A DNA stretch of 33,384 bases from Candidatus Levyibacteriota bacterium. GTDB lineage: Bacteria; Patescibacteriota; Microgenomatia; Levybacterales; UBA12049. The position numbers and the translations under genes are program-made. The notes below the pieces were generated by a model. That model was not told the origin of the DNA, did not search any database, and saw only the letters and a program-made list of their open reading frames with translations. This document shows, one piece after another, positions 15,781 to 26,931 of this stretch (its first letter is position 1; each line of letters starts with the position of its first letter). The stretch spans positions 232,290-265,673 of the forward strand of contig DAIDHL010000001.1 in assembly GCA_027459745.1 (NCBI GenBank), in the 5' to 3' direction.

Positions 15781-16827
15781 TTAGCCTAGAAGCTTTGCTG
15801 CGTGAGGAATTTTTCTTATAAGAAATGCAATTATAAATGAAATTGATATAACGATCAAAAAATATAAAATATCAAACCATAACTGCTGAAGCGAATTCTG
15901 AGTTTTACTCAAAATATTTAGAGCCAAATAATTCCAGGTATATTCAATTACCAGCACATGAACAAAAAATACCAAAAAAGAATGTCTTGAGAGTTCTTTG
16001 GCGAATGGGTTAATTTTTTTTGGTTTAGTAAAAAAATAGTATAATAACGAAGCAATTATAATTGTATAAATCATTACACTTGGTCTCCATTGGGAATAAA
16101 ACATTCTATAGTCTTGGGTATTCAAATAAAATATTCTACCTTCAAAATAAAGCAAAACTGTGGATAAAACAGCAAGTACAATTAGAATTTTCTTGTATTT
16201 TTGTATTAAGGTTAATATCCTATCTTTATGATGAGAAGAATAAATTCCTAAAAAGAAAACAAAAAAGTTCAAAAACACGATGTTTAAAGGATTAAAAAGA
16301 GGAAAGGCATGTAAATAATAGTCAATAATTAAAAATATTAATTCCAGAGTGCCCATCACGATGATTGAGGAAGTTCTGGATAAAAATTTAAATTTGTAGT
16401 GTAAATAAGGAAACAACAGATAAAATATAAAAAGAGAGGGAATAAAATATAACTGATAAGATGAACCACCCGTTGGGAGTGCATTAATAAAAAATGAGAA
16501 AACAGAATTTTTATGGAAAATTAAAAAAAAGTATATAGCACTCCATACTATATATGGAATTAGTATCTTGCTTAGACGCTTTTTTAAAAAGCCCAAATAA
16601 CTTGTATGAAATGGATAATTCATTTCTAAAACAAAACCGGAAATCATGAAAAAAAGAGGTACTGCAAAACGTGATGCCTGGTTTAGAAATAAAGTTACTG
16701 GCACTGAATCTAAGTTATTATTAGCTAATTGAATTGTTTTGGTTGTGGTATGAATCATTACTACAGCTAAAATAGAGATCATTCGTAAGTAATCTATAGC
16801 AGTATCATAAGGTTTGTTTTTTTGCAT
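15781..16827 (-). CDS. Acyltransferase 3 family membrane protein
   Basis: IDYLRMISILAVVMIHT...FAVPLFFMISGFVLEM...LKKRLSKILIPYIVWS. Confidence 0.9.
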   Translation of the reverse strand: MQKNKPYDTAIDYLRMISILAVVMIHTTTKTIQLANNNLDSVPVTLFLNQASRFAVPLFFMISGFVLEMNYPFHTSYLGFLKKRLSKILIPYIVWSAIYFFLIFHKNSVFSFFINALPTGGSSYQLYFIPSLFIFYLLFPYLHYKFKFLSRTSSIIVMGTLELIFLIIDYYLHAFPLFNPLNIVFLNFFVFFLGIYSSHHKDRILTLIQKYKKILIVLAVLSTVLLYFEGRIFYLNTQDYRMFYSQWRPSVMIYTIIIASLLYYFFTKPKKINPFAKELSRHSFLVFFVHVLVIEYTWNYLALNILSKTQNSLQQLWFDILYFLIVISISFIIAFLIRKIPHAAKLLG

Positions 16828-16895
16828 ATATAGAATATTTAATGCTATTTAAGATATTAAATCTTTAAAAAATAAAATAATTTATGACATTTGTA

Positions 16896-17789
16896 CTAAA
16901 TAGCAGAACAAAAAACGGCTAAATTTTTGAAAGAAGTTTTTTGTATATCACTTAGCTCAAGTTTATCAATACTTTTTAATCCTTTTTCAAAATACTCATT
17001 CAAACGGTAAGTTATCTCTGTTTTCGTTTTACTAATATTGCCCTTGTTTTTATTCAATAAATGTTGAACAATGTTTGGCACACTATTCTTTTTATCATTA
17101 CTGCTTTTTTCACTCGTACCCATTTCATCTAACCAGTCGTCTTTCATTTGAAATGCCAAACCCACATTATGGGCGTAATTATTTAACTGATGAACATCTT
17201 TTTGACATAACTTTAAGCCAAATGATAAAGGATATTTAAAAGTATAATTGACTGACTTTTCTACTGCAATGCTCTCACTGATTGAACTGTTAATATTTTT
17301 ACCCCAATTTGCCATTTCAAAAAATTGTCCAAGGTATAGTTGCTTTTGCATTTTAATAAAATCGATAACTAACTGCGGACAGGTTGTAAATATAAGTTGA
17401 TTAGCATATGTAATAAGATAATCTCCCAATAAAATGGCTGTGTCTTCTGGATATCCCATTTTTGTATAGGCTTTATGCGCAGAATCTACACTTCTTCTTA
17501 AATCAGAATTATCTATGATATCATCATGTACCAAAGCGGCTGTATGTAATAATTCAAGTGCTACGCCGCTTGAGAGTGCTTGTCTATCCATGCTTCCTTT
17601 TGCTAAGACTATCAGAAACGGTCTTAGTCTTTTGCCTGATTTAACCAAGTCTAAGAAAGGCAAGAAAAAGTCATGATAATGAGCGCCGATTGTTGAATTT
17701 TCAAATTCATTTATAAGGTTGTTTATAATTTGCTCAAACTCTTTTTCAAACTCAGGTAGGAATGATTGATATAATTTATCGTTTTTCAC
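16896..17789 (-). CDS. Polyprenyl synthetase (isoprenyl diphosphate synthase)
   Basis: LLHTAALVHDDIIDNSDLRRS (first Asp-rich motif), GLAFQMKDDWLDEM (second). Confidence 0.93.
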   Translation of the reverse strand: MKNDKLYQSFLPEFEKEFEQIINNLINEFENSTIGAHYHDFFLPFLDLVKSGKRLRPFLIVLAKGSMDRQALSSGVALELLHTAALVHDDIIDNSDLRRSVDSAHKAYTKMGYPEDTAILLGDYLITYANQLIFTTCPQLVIDFIKMQKQLYLGQFFEMANWGKNINSSISESIAVEKSVNYTFKYPLSFGLKLCQKDVHQLNNYAHNVGLAFQMKDDWLDEMGTSEKSSNDKKNSVPNIVQHLLNKNKGNISKTKTEITYRLNEYFEKGLKSIDKLELSDIQKTSFKNLAVFCSAI

Positions 17790-17867
17790 TGCAGTGAGTA
17801 TACATGATTCATTACATTTGCATCAAATTGAAAAGCTACTATAATACATGCAGACAACTTTATAACT

Positions 17868-19034
17868 ATGGTTGAATCTATTGGGGCCAGACGCCTGGCG
17901 GATTTACCACTAGGCAAAACATCACCATTTTTAGCAAATTTGGTTGATCGATATGAAGGACTGAAAGCCCTGGGTAATGGCTGGGTACAAGAAAAATCAG
18001 CGCAAATTATAAATATTGAACCACTTAATCCCCAACAACCTCTGGATATCTATAATGGTTTATTTATCTATTTAGCTCATTTAAACAAGCTGGTCTTAAT
18101 AGCCAGAGGCGATAAGCCTGGCACTCAACATGGACAAGTAATATCAGCTGACGCAAGGTTTGAAAAAAATGATGTTAAATGGGTTCAGGATGGATTAAAA
18201 ATTCCAGGCGAAGATCCAACTCCAGCTCCTTCATTATTAGGTGAAGATATGTACCTCTCAAGAACAGATACAACAAATTTGAAGGATGGCTCAGGATTGG
18301 TTGCCAGCTGGCGTCCAGCGATCAATATTGTTAACTATCGTGATAGGCAGTGGTACACAAAACCTGTTGCTAAGGGAGAAGAAGGTCAAAAAGATCTTTT
18401 ACTCGGGTTTCACAAAGGTAATACTCACATCGTATCCAGATATAGAACGGGTAGTATAGAAGACGGAATAACCTCAGGTTTTAGAATGGGAAAATATTTA
18501 GATCAAGATCCCTTGCATTTACAAAACTATCTAAAACAGACAAGTACAGATCGTAGTTATGACATAGATGACGGCAGGCCTGCAGGTGAAAAGTTGTCAT
18601 GGCCCGGGGGTAATCAAATTGTTTTTCTGCAGAATGGCAATATTGGTCTGCTTGGACATGATGGAATGTATACATCCGATTTGCAAAGGCCTTATATTAC
18701 TACTGTACGTGAATATAATAAAAATCATCAGCTAGTTGTGCCTCCGTTTGCTATCGCCACAACAGATGATATGCCTCCATTATCACAAACAGGAACCCAT
18801 GAAAATGATTTAATTCATACTGTATTTTTTAAACAGGTCATTGCAGGGGTCGATTCAAAAGGCAGAGAAGTCAGTTGGACATTAGTCGGAGGACTAAGGG
18901 ATAAAAGGCTTATTGCAGTTGCATTAAGCCGCTCTCCATTTTCCAGTCCGTTTGATAAACAAAGTAACTCTTTATTTGTAGTGCCCTTAGGTGTATTAAA
19001 GGCGTATGGTTTACCAACTACGAAAGCGGCCTAA
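17868..19034 (+). CDS. Predicted beta-propeller, possibly DUF1861/glycosidase-like
   Basis: Repeated short strand pattern (WRPAINIVNYRDRQWYTKP, GGNQIVFLQNGNIGLLGHDGMYTSDLQRPYITTVREY); family call tentative. Confidence 0.55.
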   Translation: MVESIGARRLADLPLGKTSPFLANLVDRYEGLKALGNGWVQEKSAQIINIEPLNPQQPLDIYNGLFIYLAHLNKLVLIARGDKPGTQHGQVISADARFEKNDVKWVQDGLKIPGEDPTPAPSLLGEDMYLSRTDTTNLKDGSGLVASWRPAINIVNYRDRQWYTKPVAKGEEGQKDLLLGFHKGNTHIVSRYRTGSIEDGITSGFRMGKYLDQDPLHLQNYLKQTSTDRSYDIDDGRPAGEKLSWPGGNQIVFLQNGNIGLLGHDGMYTSDLQRPYITTVREYNKNHQLVVPPFAIATTDDMPPLSQTGTHENDLIHTVFFKQVIAGVDSKGREVSWTLVGGLRDKRLIAVALSRSPFSSPFDKQSNSLFVVPLGVLKAYGLPTTKAA

Positions 19035-19110
19035 ATGGCACTCAGTTTGATATATTGCCAGTCCTCAAAAATTACTTTATAATGTTTGATCAACTAAACA
19101 AACGTTTATC

Positions 19111-22020
19111 ATGGATAAGATTATCATCAAAGGCGCTAGAGAACATAATTTAAAGAATATAGATTTGGAAATCCCCAAAAACAAACTTGTTGTTTTGACT
19201 GGGCTGTCTGGAAGTGGAAAATCCTCCCTGGCATTTGATACGGTCTATGCAGAAGGGCAAAGACGTTATGTAGAAAGTTTGTCTTCTTATGCTCGTCAAT
19301 TTTTGGGAACAATGAAAAAACCCGATGTAGATTTGATAGAAGGGTTATCTCCCGCTATTTCTATTGATCAAAAATCAGCCAGTCATAATCCTCGTTCAAC
19401 TGTAGGAACAGTTACAGAGATATACGATTATATGCGTTTACTTTTTGCCCGGGTAGGACATCCTCATTGTCCAAATTGTGGACGTGAAATAGCCCAACAA
19501 TCTAAAGAACAAATTACTATTAATATATTAAAAATGCACGAAAATCAAATTTATGGCAATAAGCCAGTTAGAGTATTAATTTTAGCACCTGTTGTAAAAG
19601 ATAGACGAGGTGAATATTCAGATTTGTTTACTAATCTTAAAAAGAGAGGCTATAGAAAAGTTCGAATAGATAATAAAGTTTATTCACTAGACGATAGTAT
19701 TGTATTGATCAAAACAAACAAACATACGATTGAACTAGTCATAGATGCCTTAATTATTGCCAAAGAAACCGACCGTACCAGATTAGCTACGGATGTAGAA
19801 CAAGCACTCCAATATGGCAATGGTGAAATGAAAGTATCAGTCATTAACGATAAAACTTTTGATCTACCAGAGTACCCTAAAGATATGGAAGACCATTTAT
19901 ATTCAGAAAAATTTTCTTGTCCAGTCTGTAATATTTCTTTACCTGAGATTGAACCACGAATTTTTTCTTTTAATACACCTCATGGTGCTTGTCCTAACTG
20001 TTCAGGACTGGGGAGAGTGTTAATTGTCGATAAAGACTTGGTTTTTAATAATAATCTTACCATCAGTGAAGGTGGAATTACTCCATTTTTTAATCTCGGG
20101 ACTAGTGATACCTGGTTTTCCAGAACATTTAAAACATTTTGTCAGGAGAATGACATTCCCATGAATAAAATAATAAAAGATTTAGATTCTGAAAAAAGAG
20201 ATTTGCTACTAAATGGCACGGGAGACAGAGAATATTTAGTTGAGGGAGAAAATAGATTAGGGCATGAGACAGTAATCTCAGAACCTTTTCGTGGAGTCGA
20301 TTATGAATTAAAACGTCGATTCAATGAGTCTGATTCACAGTTTATAAAAGGGCAAATTGAAAAATTCATGAGATATGATACCTGCCCTGTTTGTCATGGC
20401 GGCAGATTGAAAAAAGAAGCATTATCGGTCACTATTGAAGGAAAATCTATTGTAGATATTTCAAACATGGATATTGAATCAGCCAGAGGGTTTATAAATG
20501 AACTACCTAATTTTCTCTCTAAAAGAGAAGAAGAAATTGCCAAGTTAATTTTAAGAGAAATTCGAGAAAGATTAAATTTTCTATTTGATGTGGGATTGGA
20601 TTATTTAACACTTTCACGCACAGCCTCCACTTTGGCTGGAGGAGAAGCCCAGCGAATTCGTTTAGCTTCACAAATCGGCAGTGGATTAACTGGCGTATTA
20701 TATGTACTTGACGAACCATCTATTGGATTGCACCAGAGAGATAATACAAAATTAATCGAGACTCTTAAAAGACTAAAAAACTTAGGTAATACTGTATTAG
20801 TTGTAGAGCATGATGAAGACACTATGCTTGCTTCCGATTACATTTATGATTTCGGTCCAGGTGCGGGTCAACAAGGCGGCAATATCATCGCTCAAGGTAC
20901 TCCTGAACAAATTATAGCTGATAAAAACTCAATTACCGGACAATATTTATCAGGTAAAAAAAAGATTAAAATACTTCCTCCAGAAAAGAAAGAAAGTTTA
21001 TTAACTAAAGAACAACATTATTTAACTATCAGCGGAGCACGTGAACATAATTTAAAAAATGTAACAGCTAAGATTCCACTGAATAAACTGGTGGTAGTTA
21101 CAGGTGTGTCTGGTAGTGGAAAATCAACTTTAATTAATGACATTCTTTATCATGGATTAATGCAGAAAGAAAATCCTTATCACCGCCAAAAACCTGGTGA
21201 GTTTGATAGATTAAGCGGCAATGAGTATATTAAAAATGTTTTTTCTATTGATCAGTCTCCCATCGGTAGAACTCCTCGCAGCAACCCTGTCACCTATACA
21301 GGCGCTTTTACTTATATCCGTGAGTTATTTGCGTCCACAAAAGAAGCTAAAGTCAGAGGCTACGGTCCTGGAAGATTCTCATTTAACGTTAAAGGTGGTC
21401 GGTGTGAGGCTTGTGAAGGAGAAGGACAAATTAAAATTGAAATGCAATTTTTGCCCGATGTATACGTAACATGCGATGTTTGCCAGGGTAAGCAATATAA
21501 TAATGAGGCTCTGGAAATTTTGTTTAATGGCAAAAATATTGCCGATGTTTTGGACATGAGTGTGGCAGAAGCTTTAAAGTTTTTTAATTTTGTGCCTACC
21601 TTAGCTCACAAACTACAAACCTTAAATGATGTAGGGTTGTCATATATTGGACTTGGCCAACCAGCAACTACGTTATCAGGAGGAGAAGCACAAAGAGTGA
21701 AACTAGCTGCGGAATTATCTAAACGTGGCAGAGATGCCTTATATCTACTGGATGAACCAACAACGGGTCTACATTTCGCTGATTTAGAAAAGCTGCTATT
21801 TATTTTGCGTAAATTAACCGACCAAGGCAACTCAATTATAGTAATTGAGCATAATTTGGACGTAATCAAGAATGCCGACTATATCATAGATCTTGGTCCT
21901 GAAGGGGGAGAAAAAGGAGGATATATTATTGCTCAGGGAACTCCGGAAGAAATAGCCAATAATTCTCAGTCCGAAACAGGAAAATTTTTACAGAAAGTAC
22001 TTAACAAAAAAAGTACCTAA
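19111..22020 (+). CDS. uvrA: Excinuclease ABC subunit A
   Basis: IIKGAREHNLKNIDLEIPKNKLVVLTGLSGSGKSSLAFDTVYAEGQRRYVESLSSYARQFL; LDEPTTGLHFADLEKLL. Confidence 0.99.
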   Translation: MDKIIIKGAREHNLKNIDLEIPKNKLVVLTGLSGSGKSSLAFDTVYAEGQRRYVESLSSYARQFLGTMKKPDVDLIEGLSPAISIDQKSASHNPRSTVGTVTEIYDYMRLLFARVGHPHCPNCGREIAQQSKEQITINILKMHENQIYGNKPVRVLILAPVVKDRRGEYSDLFTNLKKRGYRKVRIDNKVYSLDDSIVLIKTNKHTIELVIDALIIAKETDRTRLATDVEQALQYGNGEMKVSVINDKTFDLPEYPKDMEDHLYSEKFSCPVCNISLPEIEPRIFSFNTPHGACPNCSGLGRVLIVDKDLVFNNNLTISEGGITPFFNLGTSDTWFSRTFKTFCQENDIPMNKIIKDLDSEKRDLLLNGTGDREYLVEGENRLGHETVISEPFRGVDYELKRRFNESDSQFIKGQIEKFMRYDTCPVCHGGRLKKEALSVTIEGKSIVDISNMDIESARGFINELPNFLSKREEEIAKLILREIRERLNFLFDVGLDYLTLSRTASTLAGGEAQRIRLASQIGSGLTGVLYVLDEPSIGLHQRDNTKLIETLKRLKNLGNTVLVVEHDEDTMLASDYIYDFGPGAGQQGGNIIAQGTPEQIIADKNSITGQYLSGKKKIKILPPEKKESLLTKEQHYLTISGAREHNLKNVTAKIPLNKLVVVTGVSGSGKSTLINDILYHGLMQKENPYHRQKPGEFDRLSGNEYIKNVFSIDQSPIGRTPRSNPVTYTGAFTYIRELFASTKEAKVRGYGPGRFSFNVKGGRCEACEGEGQIKIEMQFLPDVYVTCDVCQGKQYNNEALEILFNGKNIADVLDMSVAEALKFFNFVPTLAHKLQTLNDVGLSYIGLGQPATTLSGGEAQRVKLAAELSKRGRDALYLLDEPTTGLHFADLEKLLFILRKLTDQGNSIIVIEHNLDVIKNADYIIDLGPEGGEKGGYIIAQGTPEEIANNSQSETGKFLQKVLNKKST

Positions 22021-22193
22021 AGATTGTAGAAATAGATTAGTTTTTTTAATCTTGAGTACATAATCCTTATTTTAATTGCGTTCAAACATTGCCAGTTACT
22101 AACCATAATTTTGGTTCATAATTAATCAAGATTCCGGCGATAAAGTAATCATCTTGTCTTCCTTCTCAAGGTCATCTAGAATGAATTAGCTGC

Positions 22194-24020
22194 ATGAGGA
22201 AAATTAAAATCTGGTTTTCAATAATTATTGGAGTATTCCTTTATTTGTCTATTGGATTATTAAGCCCAGCTTTTGCTGACTCCAATTTTATTACTGGTTA
22301 TAATATTGTTTATACCGCTCAAAACAACGGAATAACACACGTTGATATCACAGGTACGTTAACTAATAAGATCACACAGAAATATGCTACTTCAATGTCA
22401 ATGAAGTTTGACTTTGCTCAGATGAATAATATTCTAGCTTCTGACAAACTGGGCAAAATTAAGTACTCTACTAAAGTCATAGACTCAGAGACGACAGTTA
22501 TTATGCCATTCAATTATAGAATTGCAGGAGCGGGCAAACAAATGACCTTTAGACTTTCCTTTGATACTCCTAATATTTTACAAAAAGAAGGAAATATCTG
22601 GGAGATGAATATTCCAGCTATGGATGGTCAACAAAATTTTTCCGATCTAACTATTAAAATAAATGTACCTGTAACATTTGGCTTGCCAAGTATCGTAAAA
22701 CCCTTTATTACAAATAATGCATTGATTTTTACTAAAAGTGATCTCAAAAGCTCTGGTATTTCAATTTCATTTGGGACCCAGCAAACCTATGTCTATAAGT
22801 TAACTTATCACCTTAAAAATACAAACGTTTTTCCTATCAAAACAGAAATTGCTCTTCCTCCTACTACTAATTACCAAACTGTTGTATTAAAAAGTCTGAG
22901 TCCTGTCCCTCAAAATGTATCTTTAGATACTGACGGTAATTGGATTGCGCAATATTATTTACTTCCATCTCAGCATGTTAATGTTCTGGCTCAGGGTAAT
23001 ATACTTGTCTCAAATAAACCGAACCCAGAAATTTTAACATCTGCAGAACGGAGTCAGGATTTAGAAGCACAACCCTATTGGGAAGCCAATAATTCACAAC
23101 TCTTACAAAAAGCTAATGAATTAAAAACACCTGAAGCGATATATAATTTCGTCGTTGGGTATTTGCATTATGATTTTAAGCGAATTAATAATAATGAGCC
23201 ACGTTTAGGAGCAGCAAGTGTCTATAATAACCCACGGTCAGCTGTATGTTTGGAATTCACAGATTTGTTTATTGCGATGGCTAGAGCTGCCAACATACCC
23301 GCAAGAGAAGTTGACGGTTATGCTTATACTCAAAACACAAAAGATAGACCTCTATCATACGTAAAAGATATTTTACATGCGTGGCCGGAGTATTATGATG
23401 ATCAAAAACATACTTGGATCATGGTAGATCCAACCTGGGGTAACACCACTCACGGCATTGACTATTTTCATCAGCTTGATTTTGACCATGTAGCCTTTGT
23501 GGTAAAAGGAGCCGACAGCACATACCCCTTACCTGCAGGTACTTATAAAACACAATCTGATCAGAATACTAAAGATATTTCAGTATCTTTTTCTCCTCCT
23601 GTTCAACTACCTTTAGAACAATTTTCATTTTCTCCAGTGACGAGTACTACATACTTTGCCGGACTTCCTATGCAAGGACAAATCCAAGTTACAAATAGTG
23701 GTCAAATAATGACATCTGAACATAAAGTTATTATTACATCCTTAATTCTGTCGCCAGGTTCACAAGAATTAGATCTTAAACCAATTCCTCCTTATGGAAC
23801 AATCCAAGATAACTTTAACTTCAATGGTGTACCATTTTTGACAAATCGTACCTATCCTTTTACAATACAGCTAACTGGTCGCACAATTACTGGTTATATC
23901 GTAACTGCACCTTTTGTTCTCACTAAAGAATTAATAATAGGAGGATTTTTCTTTGTATTACTCACCATCGTCATATTTATCATTACCAGAGAAGCCCGGC
24001 GTCTACCTATATCTAGATGA
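22194..24020 (+). CDS. Secreted/membrane transglutaminase-like protein
   Basis: N-terminal signal peptide; SAVCLEFTDLFIAMARAANIPAREVDGYAY...HAWPEYYDDQKHTWIMVDPTWG catalytic Cys/His/Asp pattern; C-terminal TM. Confidence 0.9.
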   Translation: MRKIKIWFSIIIGVFLYLSIGLLSPAFADSNFITGYNIVYTAQNNGITHVDITGTLTNKITQKYATSMSMKFDFAQMNNILASDKLGKIKYSTKVIDSETTVIMPFNYRIAGAGKQMTFRLSFDTPNILQKEGNIWEMNIPAMDGQQNFSDLTIKINVPVTFGLPSIVKPFITNNALIFTKSDLKSSGISISFGTQQTYVYKLTYHLKNTNVFPIKTEIALPPTTNYQTVVLKSLSPVPQNVSLDTDGNWIAQYYLLPSQHVNVLAQGNILVSNKPNPEILTSAERSQDLEAQPYWEANNSQLLQKANELKTPEAIYNFVVGYLHYDFKRINNNEPRLGAASVYNNPRSAVCLEFTDLFIAMARAANIPAREVDGYAYTQNTKDRPLSYVKDILHAWPEYYDDQKHTWIMVDPTWGNTTHGIDYFHQLDFDHVAFVVKGADSTYPLPAGTYKTQSDQNTKDISVSFSPPVQLPLEQFSFSPVTSTTYFAGLPMQGQIQVTNSGQIMTSEHKVIITSLILSPGSQELDLKPIPPYGTIQDNFNFNGVPFLTNRTYPFTIQLTGRTITGYIVTAPFVLTKELIIGGFFFVLLTIVIFIITREARRLPISR

Positions 24021-25302
24021 AGAAGATAGAATTATCTATGTTGGTAAAGCGAAAAACCTCAAATCACGTGTTTCTTCCTATTTTACCAGTCCTAATACTC
24101 TAGGTGAAAAAACCAAAATTTTAGTTTCACAAATAACAAAAATTAAAATTATTGAGGTGGAATCAGAACTAGAATCTTTACTTCTCGAAGCACATTATAT
24201 TAAAAAGTTTGAACCTCGATATAACGTCAAGATGACTGACGGAAAAATGTATCCTTTAATTAGGATTACTATAAAAAATGACTACCCGGCTATCTTGTTT
24301 GCAAGAAGACCAGATGATAAAAACTCAATCTATTTTGGCCCCTATCCCAGCTCCTCGGCAGTTAAGTTAGTCTTAAAAACCATAAGACGAATTTTCCCTT
24401 TTGTATCGGTAGAAAATCATTCCAAAAGAGTTTGTTTATATCATCATTTAGGACTTTGTCCATGTCCTCCTGCCTTTGATACACCTGAATTAAAAAAAGA
24501 ATATCGCAAAACACTAAGAAGAATTATAAAACTACTGGAAGGTGAGTCTAAAAGAGTACAAAAAGAACTAGAAAAAGAAAGAGATGAGGCAAGTAAAAAA
24601 GAAGATTTTGAAACAGCCAATACTTTGCAGAAAAAAATTCAAGCTCTCAATTACATTGCTCAGCCCGTACATACACCCTTTGAATACGAACTTAATCCAA
24701 ATCTAAGAACAGATTTACGCGCTAAAGAGCTTAATGATTTACAAAAAATTCTTAACCATAACGGTTATAATATTCAAAATCAAATTAATAAAATAGAATG
24801 TTATGACATCTCACATATTCAAGGAACTAATACAACTGCTTCATTGGTGGTGTTTATAAAAGGGGAAAAAGTTTCTTCGCTTTACAGACGTTTTAAGATT
24901 AGACTTGAAAAAACACCTGATGATTTTGCTTCGATGAGGGAAGTATTGAACCGCAGATTAAAACATTTAGAATGGGAGTACCCTGACTTAATTATTGTTG
25001 ATGGAGGGAAGGGGCAAGTGTCTGCTGCCTTAGACGTTTTTAAAGAAAAAAACATACATATTCCTCTAATTGGTTTAGCTAAAAGAATTGAGACAATTGT
25101 TATTCCCTTAGAACATCCATCAGTAAACAATTCTGCTAATAATACCTATAAATTGGAACCTAAAGATAGATTTAGAGAAATAGTAATTCCTCATTCAGTA
25201 GGGGCATTACAACTATTACAAAGAATTAGAGATGAAGCCCACCGTTTCGCGATTACTTACCATCGAAAATTAAGATCAGAAAGTGTAATACATAGTAAAT
25301 AG
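23953..25302 (+). CDS. uvrC: Excinuclease ABC subunit C, short form
   Basis: LPEKPGVYLYLDEEDRIIYVGKAKNLKSRVSSYF (GIY-YIG), UVR motif, IECYDISHIQGTNTTASLVVF...DLIIVDGGKGQVSAALDVF. TTG start with SD AGGAGG at 23939-23944. Confidence 0.95.
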   Translation: MYYSPSSYLSLPEKPGVYLYLDEEDRIIYVGKAKNLKSRVSSYFTSPNTLGEKTKILVSQITKIKIIEVESELESLLLEAHYIKKFEPRYNVKMTDGKMYPLIRITIKNDYPAILFARRPDDKNSIYFGPYPSSSAVKLVLKTIRRIFPFVSVENHSKRVCLYHHLGLCPCPPAFDTPELKKEYRKTLRRIIKLLEGESKRVQKELEKERDEASKKEDFETANTLQKKIQALNYIAQPVHTPFEYELNPNLRTDLRAKELNDLQKILNHNGYNIQNQINKIECYDISHIQGTNTTASLVVFIKGEKVSSLYRRFKIRLEKTPDDFASMREVLNRRLKHLEWEYPDLIIVDGGKGQVSAALDVFKEKNIHIPLIGLAKRIETIVIPLEHPSVNNSANNTYKLEPKDRFREIVIPHSVGALQLLQRIRDEAHRFAITYHRKLRSESVIHSK

Positions 25303-25341
25303 TTAGTCGCATATATTATAAGGTCAGTTGCTTAGAAATAT

Positions 25342-26694
25342 TTATTTTCTGGTTACTGTATATGAATAGGGGAAATAGAGAAAAGTAGCTGGTTCGCGGT
25401 CAATAAGATATTTTTGGAAATTATCGTAAATCGTTTGACGTTTGCTTTGGTCTATAGTTTGCCTTCCATCTTCCAAGTATTTGTCAATCCGTTTATCAAT
25501 CAACAGGGTAATGTTATTTGGTTCTTTTTCGTGCCACAATGTATATTGATCAGGGTCCTTAGGTAAAGAAATGTCACCTAAATAAATTTGGAAATTACTA
25601 GGGATTGAATCAACCTGTTCGATTTTTGTCTTTATTCCCAACTTCGCAAAATCCGACGCTACTTGTTGTGCTGTAGAGTAGTATTGGCTTAATGTTTTTA
25701 TGTCCAAAGCAGAAATTTTTTGTCCACTTGCTTCAATTAAAAGCTTCGCATGTGTTAAATCCTGAGTTTTGGGAATTAAAGTTGTGTTGTAATACCAAAC
25801 TCCAGGTGGGTAGGGGAAATAAGCTCTTTTGCCTTGAGCGAAGTTATCCCTGATGGCGTAGCCTAAGGCATCTCTAAATTGATTGTCTGATAGAACACTA
25901 TCTTGAGTATTATAAAAAAGGGTCACAAGTTTATAATACTCGGTATTTTTAGTAACGGTATCATTAGGGAAATTGTTAAAGTTATATTGTTCGTACTGAC
26001 TATCAGGAAGCATCGTCATTTTGTTTATTTCTCCCAACATAAAGGCAGTTTTTAGAACATTGTTATTTGAGTAAAAAATGTACTTTTCTGTATCAAATCT
26101 GTCGTTATTATTAACTAAAGTTATTGTTTGCAAAAAACTACCGTTTAATTCCACATTGGCAATTTTATATCTACCTGTTCCAATATATGAATTTCTAAAA
26201 ATCGGACGTGAGACAGTGACTAAAAAAGGCGAATAAACTTCTTTTAAGTGAAATACAATGGTTTCACTGTTTGGGCGGGAAACTGATACTCCTGAGAAAT
26301 TATAGTTAACATCGGATGATTTCAAATAATGTCCATCAGAAAAAAATCTATTAGAGTCAAGTGTAAAGGTATATGTATGTCCTTTATCAGAAATAACCCA
26401 CGATTTCGCCAAATCAGGTTTTACTTCACCTTTGTTATCAACCATAGTTAATCCATCAGCAATCTTGGTAATAATAAATGAAGGCAGACTATCCGTAGTA
26501 TAAAATCCTGCAATGCCAATCGTTATATTTTTTTGTGTGGGAATCAAACGAATTAAAATACTTGATGTATAAAATAGGATAAAAAAGATTATAAGTCCTG
26601 CAATAAAAGAAAAAACAATTACTTTACCCCACTTCTTTAGATAAGCCCTGATAAGCCAAAATAATAGTCTACGTTTAAAGATAATCATAGGCAC
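25342..26694 (-). CDS. ABC transporter substrate-binding protein, family 5 (OppA-like)
   Basis: N-terminal TM; ADGLTMVDNKGEVKPDLAKSWVISDKGHTYTFTLDSNRFFSDGHYLKSSDVNYNF. Confidence 0.88.
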   Translation of the reverse strand: MPMIIFKRRLLFWLIRAYLKKWGKVIVFSFIAGLIIFFILFYTSSILIRLIPTQKNITIGIAGFYTTDSLPSFIITKIADGLTMVDNKGEVKPDLAKSWVISDKGHTYTFTLDSNRFFSDGHYLKSSDVNYNFSGVSVSRPNSETIVFHLKEVYSPFLVTVSRPIFRNSYIGTGRYKIANVELNGSFLQTITLVNNNDRFDTEKYIFYSNNNVLKTAFMLGEINKMTMLPDSQYEQYNFNNFPNDTVTKNTEYYKLVTLFYNTQDSVLSDNQFRDALGYAIRDNFAQGKRAYFPYPPGVWYYNTTLIPKTQDLTHAKLLIEASGQKISALDIKTLSQYYSTAQQVASDFAKLGIKTKIEQVDSIPSNFQIYLGDISLPKDPDQYTLWHEKEPNNITLLIDKRIDKYLEDGRQTIDQSKRQTIYDNFQKYLIDREPATFLYFPYSYTVTRK

Positions 26695-26703
26695 ACTTAA
26701 AAT

Positions 26704-26913
26704 TTATTGCCTGAGGAGAATTATTGAAATTATAGCTAAAGCTGTAGCAAATACTACTGTGCCGGCCACCAATGCCTTTTCCATACGTTGACGGCTACGA
26801 AAAACCTCTCCTCCACCACCAAAAGCAGTACCGATTCCAGAACCCTGGGCCTGAAGTAGAATGGAAACAATTAACAAAATGGCAACGATAATTTGTATAA
26901 TTTGTAAAATCAT
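26704..26913 (-). CDS. secG: Preprotein translocase subunit SecG
   Basis: ILLQAQGSGIGTAFGGGGEVFRSRQRMEKAL, two TM segments. Confidence 0.93.
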   Translation of the reverse strand: MILQIIQIIVAILLIVSILLQAQGSGIGTAFGGGGEVFRSRQRMEKALVAGTVVFATALAIISIILLRQ

Positions 26914-26931
26914 AAATTTATCTATTAGTTA

